Of a stretch of DNA of 64,000 nt, positions 37,604-49,224 are shown piece by piece; positions within the stretch are counted from its first letter, which is position 1; the number at the start of each line of letters is the position of its first letter. The position numbers and the translations under genes were made by a program. The notes below the pieces were generated by a model. It ran no database searches. It saw nothing but the letters and a program-made list of their open reading frames with translations, and had not been told where the DNA came from. The stretch is from Batillaria attramentaria. Its lineage: Eukaryota > Mollusca > Gastropoda > Batillariidae. The stretch lies in the NCBI GenBank assembly GCA_018292915.2, contig JACVVK020000222.1:465001-529000 (forward strand). Direction: 5' to 3'.

Positions 37604-37651
<48 letters not shown>

Positions 37652-37964
37652 CTCATTTAGATTCATTCACTATCTACTGCTGCTAGCACTTCTGTAGGAA
37701 AACCTTTCACTTGCTCTCAGAGTAGCTCAACGGAAAGTTGCAAATTTAATTTCTGCTTTGCTTTTACCGTTTACGTGGATCTTTCAGTTATTAGCCTTTT
37801 TCTTTTTTTAAAAGCACAAGAACTTTCTTTTCGGTTGTCATAGTTGTTGTCTTTTTTAAATTACATTTTTCTTTAAATTCAGCCTCTGCAGTGTTTGGTA
37901 ACTGTTGTTTTCAACCGTTCATGTAGAAAACATGGAGTTCAAGATACCGCTCGTTCGACTGCAG

Positions 37965-38060
37965 TGACGTCAGATGCTTCGCGCGCGTAGTCTGCATGAC
38001 GTCACTTGTAGCGTGCATGACGTCAGTATAGTTGCTTGTCTTTGTAGCAGTGTGACGTAT
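37965..38060. promoter_or_regulatory. Cluster of three perfect CREs
   Basis: TGACGTCA occurs at 37965-37972, 37997-38004 and 38018-38025, with a related TGACGTAT at 38053-38060. The spacings of 32 and 21 bp are close to three and two helical turns. CREB/ATF factors bind this palindrome. Its location is about 450 bp upstream of candidate terminal exon 38511. Confidence 0.5.
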
Positions 38061-38510
38061 TTCACAACACGTGAGAAATACACTGTCAGTGTTCATTCGG
38101 GCTTTGAATGCTACACCAGCTAAGCTTATGCTGACAAATACGATTATTTTTATTGTTTTGTTGTCATTTATCTATGTTCTTCAGCTTTGGGTTTCGTATT
38201 ACAAAAGAATTTGGAAATTCCGTGTTCTGTTTATTGTGGATTATTATCTAGAATATCTTTTAATCTAGAAACCTTATTTTGTTGCTTTTCTTCATCAAGT
38301 TCCATCCTTTCTACTCGTCTGTATCTTTACCGGTCTACATTAAGACGATAAGTTAGACGTACATTTTAAATTCTAAAAGATATCTGGTATTTATAAAATA
38401 AGAGAATCTCGCATCACCAAAGTTTCCAAGGCAAAAATAAAATTTAAAAAAGAAGAAATTTGAAGAATTAGAGTTTATGTTTAGATTGTTGGATTGATAT
38501 TTTTTTACAG

Positions 38511-38563
38511 CTATACCAGAACCCACACCAGCGTTCAAACGGCTCCCTGCGAAGCGATGGTAA
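38511..38563 (+). CDS. SERCA: Candidate SERCA alternative terminal exon (17-residue basic tail)
   Basis: A strong acceptor (tattttttttacag type) precedes a phase-compatible exon. Joined to the exon-25 internal donor it adds AIPEPTPAFKRLPAKRW and stops at TAA 38561-38563, giving 1010 residues. The tail is proline-rich and basic and would remain cytosolic. The following 3.1 kb to AATAAA at 41654 could be its 3' UTR. Alternative C-terminal exons are well known for invertebrate SERCA genes. Expression here is unproven. Confidence 0.5.
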
Positions 38564-41500
38564 CAGGCGCGGGCGGTCAGGAGAGAGAGAGGGCAGGCAT
38601 TCTGCTGAACGCATCCACCAAGCACAAGCGACGGGGAAATCATCGCTCTGTTCTCCATGCTCTGAACGTGTTACAGCCAAGAGACAAGAGTCGTGGTTCT
38701 TCCCTTTCCCCCCCCCTCCTTCCCCCCCACACAAACAAACTTTTCGTGTTATACCTGCGTTTGATATTTCTTCCGGTGTGCAATCCCAAAGTTTACGAAC
38801 TTTTAATATTACCTCTGTGGCTCGGAGAATTGAAAATCAGAAATTCGCTGGAAGACTCGAACCAAATTGGTTTGGTAATTTCGTCTCCAGTTTTCGTTTC
38901 AACCAGTATTTTGTGACTCTTTGTTTTTAAATCTAAAAGTCGGTTCTAGGTCTTTGAGGCAATGTCATCGCCTTGCTGTTCTGAGGTGAATAGATCTTAA
39001 AATATCATTTTATTTCGTACGAGAAACAGCGAAGCAGTAGATGATCTGTGAATACGTGAATGCTTTGCAGTGAACACCATGTTAGTAGCGAACGTTCATA
39101 CTTGTGAACAGCGTACCAGGCTGTGACGGTAGTGCTTCAGTCGTGGAAAGTGTTCAGAAGAGGTACCTACGTGAGGGGTTCGAGATGACTCGAAGTGAGT
39201 GAACACCCGAAATGAACAGTGAACGCCCGAAGTGAACATCTGAACGACAGTGAACACCACGTGAACGTTTAGCTTGTATTGGCGCCGGATGTTAATATTT
39301 CTTTTTTTGCGTAGAACAGTAGTCGGTTTCCAGCATGTGCCTGTGTGTGCGACCTCATTCATCCCTCTTGTTCACACGTGAACGATCTGAACACTGTTCA
39401 TTCGTCCACGTTCCCGTGTGAACATTTCTGCGGCTCACTGCTATGGTTTCTTGCACAGCATAGCAGCAGAGGCAGTTTCCCTCAGTGTATTACCGGTACT
39501 TATGTGTTTGTTTGTTTGTTTTTTTCGGATTTCTTTTTCTCTTCCATGTGTGTCTTTCTCGGAAAGTGGAGCGATGTGTGAGCGACGATATGGTCAGACT
39601 TATAATGTGAGAGCGACTCTCGAACAGAATACGTCCGTGAGTGCGTGTGTGCGTGTTTCTGTTGTTGGCATGACTCCTGGTTAAAAAAAAAAAAAAGGTC
39701 TGTAACCGTAAGAGTTGTAGATTGTTTCCCGTTGTTTCCTACTGTGGTGTGCAAGCCGTGTGTTATGAGTAGAGACGGTGTGTGATGAATTCATTAGGTA
39801 GATGGGTGCACTTTACCTGTGGTTTTTGTTTATTATCTTCCTTTTGAACTGTTCTGATAAAGGTCAGATTCTGCTCATCAAAGCTTGGACTGTAGTGATG
39901 CAATTCCTTTTTTTTTTTTTTTAACTTTCTCTCGGCATAATTATCATACGTTGAAGGTCGGTTGAAGTACAATTGTATGGGTAATGCGTTTGTGTTTTGG
40001 ATCACGGGCAAAATATCAAAAATGTATCACCTCAATTCTTCCATCTTTTTTTTTTTTTTTTTAATGGGCATTGCAGTTCGTTTTGGCAGTAACATGTAAG
40101 AGTTTTAACTCGGATATTTTTCCTTATTCTCATGAAAGACTACAAGTATGGTGGTATTTTGTTTAACAAATCATTCAGACTTGGAACAAACAGGGTTGCC
40201 TGTAACTTTTCAGGCATCTGTGTTGGAAATCACACTGCCAGAGAAATCTGAACTGAAAATGTAATATTTTGATTTACGGGATAAGGGCCGCAACTTGTGT
40301 CGCCATTAGTCGCAGTTCATCGTTCATTAGCATTCATGGAGACCTCACTGAAGACTGGTTTAATGATCAATATGAAAATGCCCATAGGGCATCACTTTTC
40401 TGTAGAACCTGTGCTATGGCTAAGTTTACATGATACCTGACTACGAACACGGTATGTGTATTCATTTATCAGACAGGAATAAAATCCAGATGCGTTCAGA
40501 ATTCAAATCACCAGACCTCAACTCGTGTCATCGCAGTACCATATTGCAGAGTTCCTCAAAATTGGCAACAGTCTTCATGACTGCTAACGGCGACGACAGG
40601 TGGCGGAGGCGATCAGCAACTAATCGTACCCTTGTTCTGTAAGAATTCTGATCTTCTCAGCAGCAGAATTTGCATTTATAGTTCCACGCTGTACCTTTTC
40701 GGGTATAACTTTGCACAAAGTCGCCGAATCAAGTCTACGTTATGATCTGCACATATTGATATATTGAAAATGGCTCTGTAAAGGTTGTACAACCAGTTTT
40801 GATTGGTTGATTGATCACTGAACTGGCTGTTGGATTGGTTGTTTCATCGAAACGCACATCCAGAAATGGTCTCTAGATTTTTCTCGAGCGTCCCAGAGTA
40901 TTTCACTTTTAATCGGTGTGCATGTAGTGATGAGGAGAATTGATCGTTAAGTATATTCGGGTGAGTGTGTATTATTTATTTCGCCGTCTCTATCCCTCTC
41001 TTTCTTTGCAATGTGATTACCAGTCTCTTGACGAATCAAGAATGGAGATTTCGTGGAAAGTATTCGTTTTCGGTATTCCCCTTTTTTTGCACAATGTTAC
41101 AGTTACAATCTTTTTTGCTGTCCTTCGGATTTTGGACCCTGAGTTCTTAGTTTATCATGGAGTGTCCGCGTAGATTATTTGCTAAGGAATGCAACCAGTC
41201 TAGTGTTCATTTTGATTACCATTATTATTATTATTATCAATACTGTTCTTTTTATCATTATTATTATTATTATTCCTGCGTACCCTGACAGCGGGTCACG
41301 TGAGGGCAAAATATGCAAATTACCGTGTGATCTTCAAAGCAAACTACTACGCCAACCCGCCAACGTATCACGAGTGCACCATTAGATACATGCAGTTCAA
41401 AACAGGAATGTGGTAACCAAAGCGGTGATGCTAAAAAAAATAAACAAAACCAAGTAGCAAAATGGCTGTGTTTTTAATTTTGAGTGTAGTGAGTTCTTTT

Positions 41501-41680
41501 CCGTTTATGTTGGGGTACTTTTTTGATGTTTTCTGAGATGCTTCTGTCTATCAACGTTTGTGTGAGTTCGAAGAGAACTGACCCATGTGCAGTACAGTCA
41601 GTGGTGTGCCATTAGATTACGATCCGAATATTTATAATTTTCCTATAGAAAAGAATAAAGATTTAAAAGATTTTTATAAA
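38564..41680 (+). other. Probable 3' UTR of the SERCA 1010-residue isoform
   Basis: No splice-defined exon was found. The stretch includes a cluster of GTGAAC/GTTCAC hexamers (39070-39423), poly-T or poly-A runs near 39680, 39910 and 40050, and a (TTA)n patch near 41223. It ends at AATAAA 41654. Assignment as 3' UTR rests on the upstream candidate exon and this signal. Confidence 0.4.
41654..41659 (+). promoter_or_regulatory. Candidate distal poly(A) signal of SERCA
   Basis: AATAAA is followed by a T-rich and GTGTTTG sequence. It lies about 215 bp from the opposing poly(A) signal of the - strand gene, as expected for convergent genes. Confidence 0.45.
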
Positions 41681-41763
41681 GCGTGTTTGCCTATTTGGAT
41701 TTTAGAAGTGTCCTGTGCTGTAGTAGAGTTTTGGTAGACTTTCACTTTCTTTCTCTCTCTATT

Positions 41764-41770
<7 letters not shown>

Positions 41771-41819
<49 letters not shown>

Positions 41820-41835
41820 AGAGAGAGAGAGAGAG
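41771..41835. repeat. (GT)n-(GA)n microsatellite between convergent gene ends
   Basis: About 24 GT repeats are followed by GA repeats. It sits between the two opposing poly(A) signals. Confidence 0.95.
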
Positions 41836-41872
41836 TAAAGCAAACGAAATGAGATGGAATATTCAAAAAACG

Positions 41873-41878
41873 TTTATT
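41873..41878 (-). promoter_or_regulatory. Candidate poly(A) signal of the - strand gene
   Basis: TTTATT on the + strand reads AATAAA on the - strand. It is about 2.9 kb beyond the stop codon at 44740, suggesting a long 3' UTR. Confidence 0.45.
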
Positions 41879-42894
41879 CAGTTTCACACACATACTATAC
41901 GAACATAAATGTTATGTCTTGCACATTCACGCACGCACACGAAGAGGTTATCTGAAGAATGTGGAAAACACAAAGCAGCAAAGGCTTCGGAGAAAACTTG
42001 AATCCACCGAATGGTACCAGAATTACTCAAGCGTGAGTACTTGGAACAAGAGAACAGAAGCACAAAGCTTTGTAGTGTATATACAATCATCAGAACGGTT
42101 ACATAGTAACCGAGCTTCAAGCAGTAGTCAAAACTGGACATAAAAACAAAATCGGTTGGAAATACATAATCATACAGTAGAGAGGAATAAAGTATTCAAA
42201 TTGATGCAAATACGATTTCACCGCTGGTGCCAGGTGGTGAGGCAGAAATGTTTGTTGCCTACTGTGGATTGGAACTGGATCTTAATTTCAGAACACAACA
42301 GATTTGTACAAGCAGCTAGAACAATAACAATGGTATCCAAAAACAAGAGAGAGAGAGTTAGTTAGTTAGTTATTTAGGGCTTAACGCCGCGCAAGCTACA
42401 AAGACTATTTTGCGGCAAGAGAGAGAGAGAGAGAGAGAAATGAAATAAACGAAAAGAAAGACATGACAAAAGAACAGAAGACTTTAGGCTTAGGTAGTAG
42501 GTTCACAACCGCAATGGCTATCGTGAAGAGTAAGCTACACTACAAGTGACAGAATGAATGCCAATACAATCTACTAACACATAAATGACATACACCTTCG
42601 CCAATGTTTGAAAACAGATGTAAGTGTAAACTGGCCATTTTCTGATGAAGTCTCACGTCACAGATGATTTGAAGGATAATGTGTTGTGAGACAAGGATAA
42701 CACTCATAGTGATATTAAAAGAAGAAACTGACTTGGGCATCAACAAGCAAATTTTCTGATTTACGAACAAATTTTTCTCTGGACAAAACCGGTTTGACTT
42801 GATCACAGTAAGAAAGGCGCTTCTGAGTATGTTGGGAAACTGATGTGACATTTAAGAAAACGTTTATGAAAAACGTTTGTCAAAACTTGGATAT

Positions 42895-42974
42895 ATGATC
42901 AAAAGTGTCTTTAAAACTGCCGAGTGTTCTAAAAATGATCAAAAGTGTCTTTAAAACTGCCGAGTGTTCTAAAA
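42895..42974. repeat. 40-bp direct tandem duplication
   Basis: Two almost identical 40-bp copies contain GATCAAAAGTGTCTTTAAAA. The second follows immediately at 42935. A recent duplication is likely. Confidence 0.9.
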
Positions 42975-44543
42975 ACAATTCTAAGACTTTGAGAAACAAA
43001 AGTGATGGAATGTACAACAATCACGAGACTGGTCACTACAAGAATGCGAAGAAATACGAATGGTTCTCACTCGCTAAGATGGTCTCCAGATGGTCACAAA
43101 AATTATCTCCAGTATTTACAAGGACAATTACAGATAAGCACCATCAAAATCAGAATGAAGTTGACTGCTCAACCCCGACAGAGAACTGTGAAAGCAATCA
43201 TACGTTTTTGTTACAATGAATAAAATGAAACTTAAAACCCACTTAAATGATCATTATGGTTGGATTACGGTGATGAAAGTAAAGAACCTGGCAGAGTTTC
43301 AGAAGCGGCAAGACACCCCCCACCCCCACCTCCCCTGTCCCTTCTCTGCCCCCTCCCCTTCAACCTAAATTAAATCATTCCCTAACAGCCCCATGCCCTC
43401 GCCCTTTATAAAAAATAGAGAGCAGTGTTACGGCGCGTTTGTATTTTATCCTTTATGGTGCATCTCCTTCCTTTGCGCAGAAGTTAGGACTGTTGCTTAC
43501 AGTCACAGAGAGAGGCAGAAAAAACCCCGCTGTTTACGCCCCGAAAAAGAGATGGGACACAAAAAGATCACAAAGAGATCAGTGAAGTTTAAAAAAAAAT
43601 TACATGTACATCATGGTGTTCTGTACAATTATGGCGTCTTAAGAAAAGCTGGATTCCTTCTCGGGTGAGTTGACGACAGCTTCAGTTGACTGGGTTCCCA
43701 ACGGAGCAGTTTGGACATCACTGGCAAGAGATACTGCTCAGCTGAAATACGTAAGAGAAAAAAGGTATAAAAATGATAAAAGACATTTTGCAATTTTGGA
43801 GGTAATGCTTGGAAAGGTCTTTAATTTTTTTTTGTTTAAAGGAGAGGAAAAAAAAAAAAAAAAAAAAACGATTTTCTTTCTCTGGTAAACCTGCGTGTTA
43901 AAGAAAGCAACAAAACTATTGCTGTCAATGCAGTAGCAGTTTATGATCAGTTTCTCAATGGTGTCAGTAGAAGTAGAACAGATCATGTACACTACTTTTG
44001 TTATTTCGAACATGACGAAGAAAGAAAGACAGCATGGGTATGTGCTACGAGCGTGGCTGCGTGTTTTGTATGTGTTTTGTTTGTATGCTGAAAGATTATA
44101 GCTGTATTGGTTGTGGTTTTTTTTTAATAGTTTTTTTAGAAGTTGGAGTGCGACAGAGAAGTCGCTATGTTTAGTTCATATTGTGTTTTAGTAATGTAAA
44201 TCTGTTTTCCGTGATCCAGACGTTTCTATTGTTCTCACAAAAATTCTAGAAGCAGCGATCTTGTTTTGATTGTAGCTAATCTTGCCTCGGGAGGCGGTAC
44301 GCATTTAGGGTCAAGGTCTGAGTCTCCCGGAAATTTCGTGCAAATCGCTTTGTAAGTTGTTTACGATTAGAGGTGGTTTTCTAACGCGCGTAGATTCGGC
44401 GGGCGGGTACTCGATAATTCTGGATTCTTCTCACGTTTTAGAATAGGAATGAGGTGATTTACGTTCTGATTTTTGATTGGTTTCTTCATAGTAGAGGTTC
44501 AGAATGTGCTAGAACGCTATGACTGTATATAGCGCGCACACGC

Positions 44544-44548
<5 letters not shown>

Positions 44549-44622
<74 letters not shown>

Positions 44623-44670
44623 TAGACAGACAGACAGGCAGGCAGGCAGGCAGACAGACAGACAGGGACA
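44549..44670. repeat. Compound microsatellite (GT)n(GA)n(CAGA/CAGG)n
   Basis: Pure GT, GA and tetranucleotide blocks are adjacent. Open frames across it encode only low-complexity peptides. Confidence 0.95.
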
Positions 44671-44739
44671 AAGACAGTAAAAACTAATACTAAACTGACC
44701 CAATGAGAAATGAAGAGAAGAGGAAGTAGAATGACGTCA

Positions 44740-44813
44740 TTACGACTTCTCGCCGTTAGTGGTGGTTCCATTAGGCAGGTCGCCGCCATCAGTAGATGAG
44801 CTGCCTGGGTTAT
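44740..44813 (-). CDS. Unrecognised - strand gene, last coding exon
   Basis: The acceptor (cttggcag on the - strand) is followed by a phase-1 exon encoding DNPGSSSTDGGDLPNGTTTN, then GEKS and TAA at 44742-44740. The tail is low-complexity, Ser/Thr/Gly/Asn-rich and probably disordered. The phase matches the exon at 45503 exactly. Confidence 0.75.
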
Positions 44814-44977
44814 CTGCCAAGACAAAACCATAAATACCATTTATTTTATCAGAACTCTTTGGTCAACACACCGATCAAGATTACTAGTATTGATGCAAAG
44901 AAGTTCGGAAGTGTGCTGTAAAAGTAAACTTTGTTCAACTATTGTAACCAACCAACCCCCATCCGCCCACCTCTCCC

Positions 44978-45085
44978 CCCCCCCCCCCCCGAAAAAAGCC
45001 CCCCCCCCCACCACCCCAAAAAAACCCTTAAAAATTTTAAATTAAAAAACTTAAGAAAACCCTTAAAACAACCAACCAACCAAAC

Positions 45086-45145
<60 letters not shown>

Positions 45146-45183
45146 TACCCCCCCCCCCCCCCTACACACACACACACACACAA
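44978..45183. repeat. Poly-C blocks and (AC)n microsatellite
   Basis: C runs at 44978 and 45000, (AC)n from about 45088 to 45143, another C run, and a second short (CA)n. It lies in the intron between the last two - strand exons. Confidence 0.95.
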
Positions 45184-45502
45184 AAGAAAAAGAAAAAAAA
45201 AGGTCTGAGTTTGCAATCATTTCAGTGTGACTTTGGGCACCGACCCAGAAGTATCGGAGTCTTTCTGGTGCAACACACAACACTCGCTGGACTCTCACAG
45301 AAATTAAAACGTCACACCATAACATTGTCAACTGTTGTCAATTTTGTCAAGCTCAAGTAATAAAGGCCCATTCACCCAAGAAATAAATCACTATTCACCA
45401 GTCTTGCTCACGAACAGAGCACATTTCTACCCAAATTAGCCGGGTTGTTTTCAGAACCTTACAGTGTGACTTCAAGTTCAAACCAGCAAATTGTAAACCT
45501 AC

Positions 45503-45569
45503 CTCCCCGGCTGTGCTTACACTGCCGCAGGTGTAACAAGAGGTCAGCGACCAGTTCCAGGTAGTGTTC
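45503..45569 (-). CDS. Unrecognised - strand gene, penultimate exon
   Basis: The acceptor gtgtttcag and donor gtaggt flank 67 nt encoding EHYLELVADLLLHLRQCKHS, then RG and one base. The peptide is strongly amphipathic helix or coiled-coil-like. It joins in frame to the exons on both sides. Confidence 0.8.
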
Positions 45570-45904
45570 CTGAAACACAGAAAACAAAGAGCTTAAAGGT
45601 CTGCAAGAGTTTCAGTGTCCCAGAAACCCCTATAAAAGCCGAATGATTTGCGTTTTGACACTGAGAAAGAAAGATAGCGGTAGCTAGTCTTCTTTGAAAC
45701 ACGCAACATCAGCCAGACACTGTAGCGAATATGTCTTCATCACTGACAAAAAGCACAGTGAAGTCTCTATAAGGGTCTCCGAAACGCTGGAAACTCTGCT
45801 TGTGTGACTTTTTTTTTTCATTATGCACAGTCGCAGGAGTCGCAGTTTAAAGAAAGAAAAAAAAATTGCGTCTTTTTGTTGAGAATGCAGACCTTTAAAA
45901 TCGA

Positions 45905-46250
45905 TATGTTGGTAATCAGTTCCGAAGGGGAAAAATGCCACTTACAAAGCACTAAGGCTGTTTGCTAAATGAATAGATGTTCTTTTTGGCCACCGCGACC
46001 ATTTTTCATTTTTGTGACTTTGCAGTTTCTAATAGGAGAGAAATTCGACCTAACGCTTCTGTATCTGTACTACACGTCGACACGACCAAGTCGCTAAAAA
46101 CAGTCACCAATCCGCGCTGTCTACTTGGTGTTCAATCCGCATCCAAATAACGTCGTACGCAGAACAACATATTCGCCAACCCGAGTCACCACAACGGTTT
46201 CAGGTTCTATATTGTGACCCAAGTGACTGATTCTGATGCACGAATGAAGT
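45905..46250 (+). repeat. Dispersed repeat Y, copy 1
   Basis: This is about 345 bp, similar to 53450-53830 in the same orientation. Shared blocks include TAGATGTTC, AAGTCGCTAAAAA, AGAACAACATAT and GAGTCACCACAA. The copies differ by substitutions and indels. No coding capacity or ends were recognised. Confidence 0.8.
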
Positions 46251-46769
46251 TCATTCGGTGAAAATTTTGCCAGAGTTGTTGCATTCCTGACAACGTATTG
46301 AGACTGAAGTGCTAACCTCCCAGTACCTTGTCTCCATAGTCTACTGGAACTAGACAAAGTGTCGCTACGCGCCGCATACGAGTCCAATACACCCAACATA
46401 CGAACTATTACACCCCACATTCTGCACCGTGACACCCAGCGTAACTCTACGTAACCCCACATACTACACCTCTACAAAGAGTGGGGTGTAGCTGAGTACT
46501 GATGTCGCAAGTGTTAGTGGCGGTATGCTGGGTGTCGTGGCGTAGTATGTGACGAGTCGTGGTGTCGCATGTGGTGAGTCGTGGTGTCGCACGTGGCGAG
46601 TCGTAATGACGCACGTGGCGTGTAGCAACACGTTTTAATATACGGTCAAACGATAAAGGGGCCTACGTGCTGATCAAAGCTACAGCGCTTAAGCCCTTAT
46701 TTTCTCTCAAAAATGACCGTGACGGAGCCTTGACTTTTTGTGGTGGGTATACTGACTAGTTAAGCTTAC

Positions 46770-46890
46770 CCTGGCCGTCGACTTCTCGAAGACAAACTCC
46801 TCCAGGTGCTGGCTAGAGTTCTGTGCCAGGAACTTCTCCATCTGGTCATCTGAGTTGGGGTTGGGTAGACCCTTCTGTCGGGCTGCCTCT
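46770..46890 (-). CDS. Unrecognised - strand gene, exon (EAARQKG...)
   Basis: The acceptor ttttgcag and donor gtaagc define 121 nt encoding EAARQKGLPNPNSDDQMEKF through EEFVFEKSTAR. It is rich in charged residues and likely helical. The first base completes a Gln codon with the exon at 48871. I do not recognise the family. Confidence 0.85.
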
Positions 46891-46924
46891 CTGCAAAACG
46901 GATTTATAACAGGACTATTAGTAC

Positions 46925-47105
46925 TGCTAGCAGCAGCAGTAGTAGTAGTAACATAGTAATAGCCTTAGCAGCCGGTATTGCCATCCGTAACAGTAGTAGT
47001 ATTAGCATACCAGCAGTAACATAGTAGTAGTAGCAGTACTGCCATCAGTAGTAGTAGTAGTAGTAGGTAGGTAGGTAGTAGTAGTAGTAACATAGTAGAA
47101 ATAGC
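46925..47105. repeat. (AGT)n/(TAG)n trinucleotide region
   Basis: Interrupted runs of AGTAGT and AGCAGT lie upstream of SINE copy 3. Confidence 0.9.
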
Positions 47106-47128
47106 AGTACTGCCCGGGCATCCGATCG

Positions 47129-47303
47129 GGGGAGCCGGGGTGGCCGAATGGTAGACGGGTCGTTGGACTTTCAATGCTCGGGTCGTGAGTTCTAATCCCC
47201 GCTGGGGCCAAATATTTGTGCTGGCTTTTTCATCGTTGCTGCGTCTCCGTCACCCGTATGTGGTGGAAAAGGACGTTAAACCCCCAAAACACCCACCCAC
47301 CCA
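47129..47303 (+). mobile_element. tRNA-derived SINE, copy 3
   Basis: It has head GGAGCCGGGGTGGCCGAATG, a B-box-like GTGAGTTCTAATCCC, a body with CCAAATATTTGTGCTGGC, and a 3' end with GACGTTAAACCCCCAA. A 5-bp insertion sits in the tRNA-like D region (GTAGACGGGTCG). It is followed directly by microsatellites. Confidence 0.9.
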
Positions 47304-47329
47304 TCCGCCCGCCTTGCGTGTGTCAGTAT

Positions 47330-47548
<219 letters not shown>

Positions 47549-48054
47549 GTCTTTTGCCACAAAGGTGATTCTTGCTCAAGACAAGTCAACGGTATTATAT
47601 AGATTTCAGTTTATATCTGACCGAACAGTAAAGACATAAAGACAGACACTGATACAGACCACGTACACAACAAAACGGGTTTATGGCAGTTTGGATACAG
47701 ACCGTGCACAGCCCTACAATTGCCACCCCCTCCAGTGAGACAAGTGTCATTTGGATAGAAGAATAATTTCAAGGTGTCGCCTGACACGTGCAAATATTTT
47801 ATGCATGAATCAGTGTCACATTCCCGATAAGGATCGTTTGATAACGCACTGGGCACATATATACACACACCATCTGTTGCATGCCGCTAGACCCTCCTGA
47901 CCATGATGAAGATTGACACCACCATTCTTGATCAGTGGGGTGTGAGTGAACGCAAGAAATACTATTCAACCAACAGCACTGTATGAAGACACAGCGATTA
48001 GAGAATTGTTTAAGCGGGCTGATTCCACCTTTGCTAACCCATCTGATGTTTTGG

Positions 48055-48362
48055 AACAGTTTCACCTTTTAGTGCGCCTGTACGTTCGAAATACTCTATC
48101 TTGATGATTGGTAAAGCTCTTAATGCGATACAATGTTGTTTACACTTCAGTTGCTCGAGCGGTCGAACATTCAAATTCTACGACTGTTGTTACATTACTG
48201 GAGCGCTCAGTGTGGTTGCCGCGTCATCAAGTACGTATCTGTTGGCTAAGTGCCAGTATTATAGACGCTGTCACTGTCCAGGTCTCTGAGCAGTGTGATG
48301 ACTGGTACCACGAAAACAGCTAAAAACGATCTGTGAGCATGAAAATGGTACCACTGACCCCT
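48055..48362 (+). repeat. Dispersed repeat X, copy 1
   Basis: It matches 63568-63855 in inverted orientation. Shared blocks include GCGCCTGTACG, TGCTCGAGCG, GACGCTGTCACTG and CACTGACCCC-like ends. At about 300 bp it is the size of a MITE or SINE. Terminal repeats were not defined. Confidence 0.8.
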
Positions 48363-48435
48363 TAAGTAATTACCAACAATCATGAACTTAAGGAGTGAGG
48401 TAGAGAAAAGCAAATGCCCATAATTATAGCAATGG

Positions 48436-48478
<43 letters not shown>

Positions 48479-48870
48479 TACTTTCATACCACAACAGTTT
48501 TTTTTTTTTTTTGGGGGGGGGGGGGGTTTAGTGGCGTAGGAGACTACAGAGAGTCTTACACAGCCTTAGAGGGTGGGTGCATTTGGGAAGAATAGGTTGT
48601 GGGGTGTAAAGCATTTCTTTAGTTTCCTTCAGCGGTTTCAGGCAAAACCCTACATTGTCCGCTGAGCCTAATCTACCATAGGCTACCTGTTATGGCCATA
48701 TATTAGGGCGACAGACCGGTAATAGAGCATAATAGAATCACTGAACCGTGAAATGCTGAGCTTCACTGACCGTGAATTTCGATTACAAAAGGCCCCCCCC
48801 CGATAAGAAGTGTCTCTCAACCGTGACGATTTTTTTAAATTATTATTATCAAGCCCACCTTTTTACTTAC

Positions 48871-49030
48871 TGAGTCCATCTGATCTTCAGTGACTCCCAC
48901 TTTACTTCAGCTATGCCACGAATGAATTCGCTGGCAACTGCGGAGCGAATTTCATGGCTAGTTTTCCGCTCCAGCGGGCTCCCAGCCGTAAGTTTTCCCA
49001 CGAGAGGTGTGTGGACGCAAGTGATAAAGG
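48871..49030 (-). CDS. Unrecognised - strand gene, exon ending KIRWTQ
   Basis: The donor gtaagt at 48870 is strong, and the peptide KTSHEIRSAVASEFIRGIAE then VKWESLKIRWTQ reads as real coding sequence. The 5' boundary is uncertain. An acceptor cccag at 49031 would make a 160-nt phase-1 exon directly abutting an antisense-inserted SINE. An internal AG before CATGAAATT (near 48968) would instead join exon 1 (phase 2) in frame. The family is unknown. Confidence 0.7.
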
Positions 49031-49031
49031 C

Positions 49032-49204
49032 TGGGTGGGTGTGGGTGTTTGGGGGTTTAACGTCCTTTTCCACCACATAGGGCGATATCAAAGACGGGGC
49101 AACGATGAAAAAGCCAGCACAAATATGTGGCCCCAGCCGGGATCGAACTCACGACCCGAGCATTAGAAGTCCAACGCTCTACCATTCGACCATCCCGGCT
49201 CCCC
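49032..49204 (-). mobile_element. tRNA-derived SINE, copy 4
   Basis: This is a full-length antisense copy: the tail GGTGTTTGGGGGTTTAACGT lies at the left and the tRNA-like head (revcomp of GGAGCCGGGATGGTCGAATG) at the right. Its 3' pyrimidine-rich end directly abuts the possible acceptor of the - strand exon at 49030. Confidence 0.9.
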
Positions 49205-49224
49205 TATGAAAAAAGCACTCTAGA

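Larger units (their letters stand above)
36855..38510. other. Region between candidate terminal exons, with promoter-like blocks
   Basis: It contains a CTACTA-type trinucleotide tract (about 36903-36950), a CpG-rich block at 37050-37300, (CTT)n near 37435, a (CT)n tract at about 37607-37646, and a CRE cluster at 37965-38060. No complete gene was found. Confidence 0.6.
41860..44739 (-). other. Probable 3' UTR of the - strand gene
   Basis: No exon was recognised. It includes a GTTA patch with GGGCTTAACGCCGCGCAAGC (42357-42405), a (GA)n tract (about 42417-42437), a 40-bp direct tandem duplication (42895-42974), an A run near 43850, and GT/GA plus (CAGG)n microsatellites (44549-44670). Confidence 0.45.
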
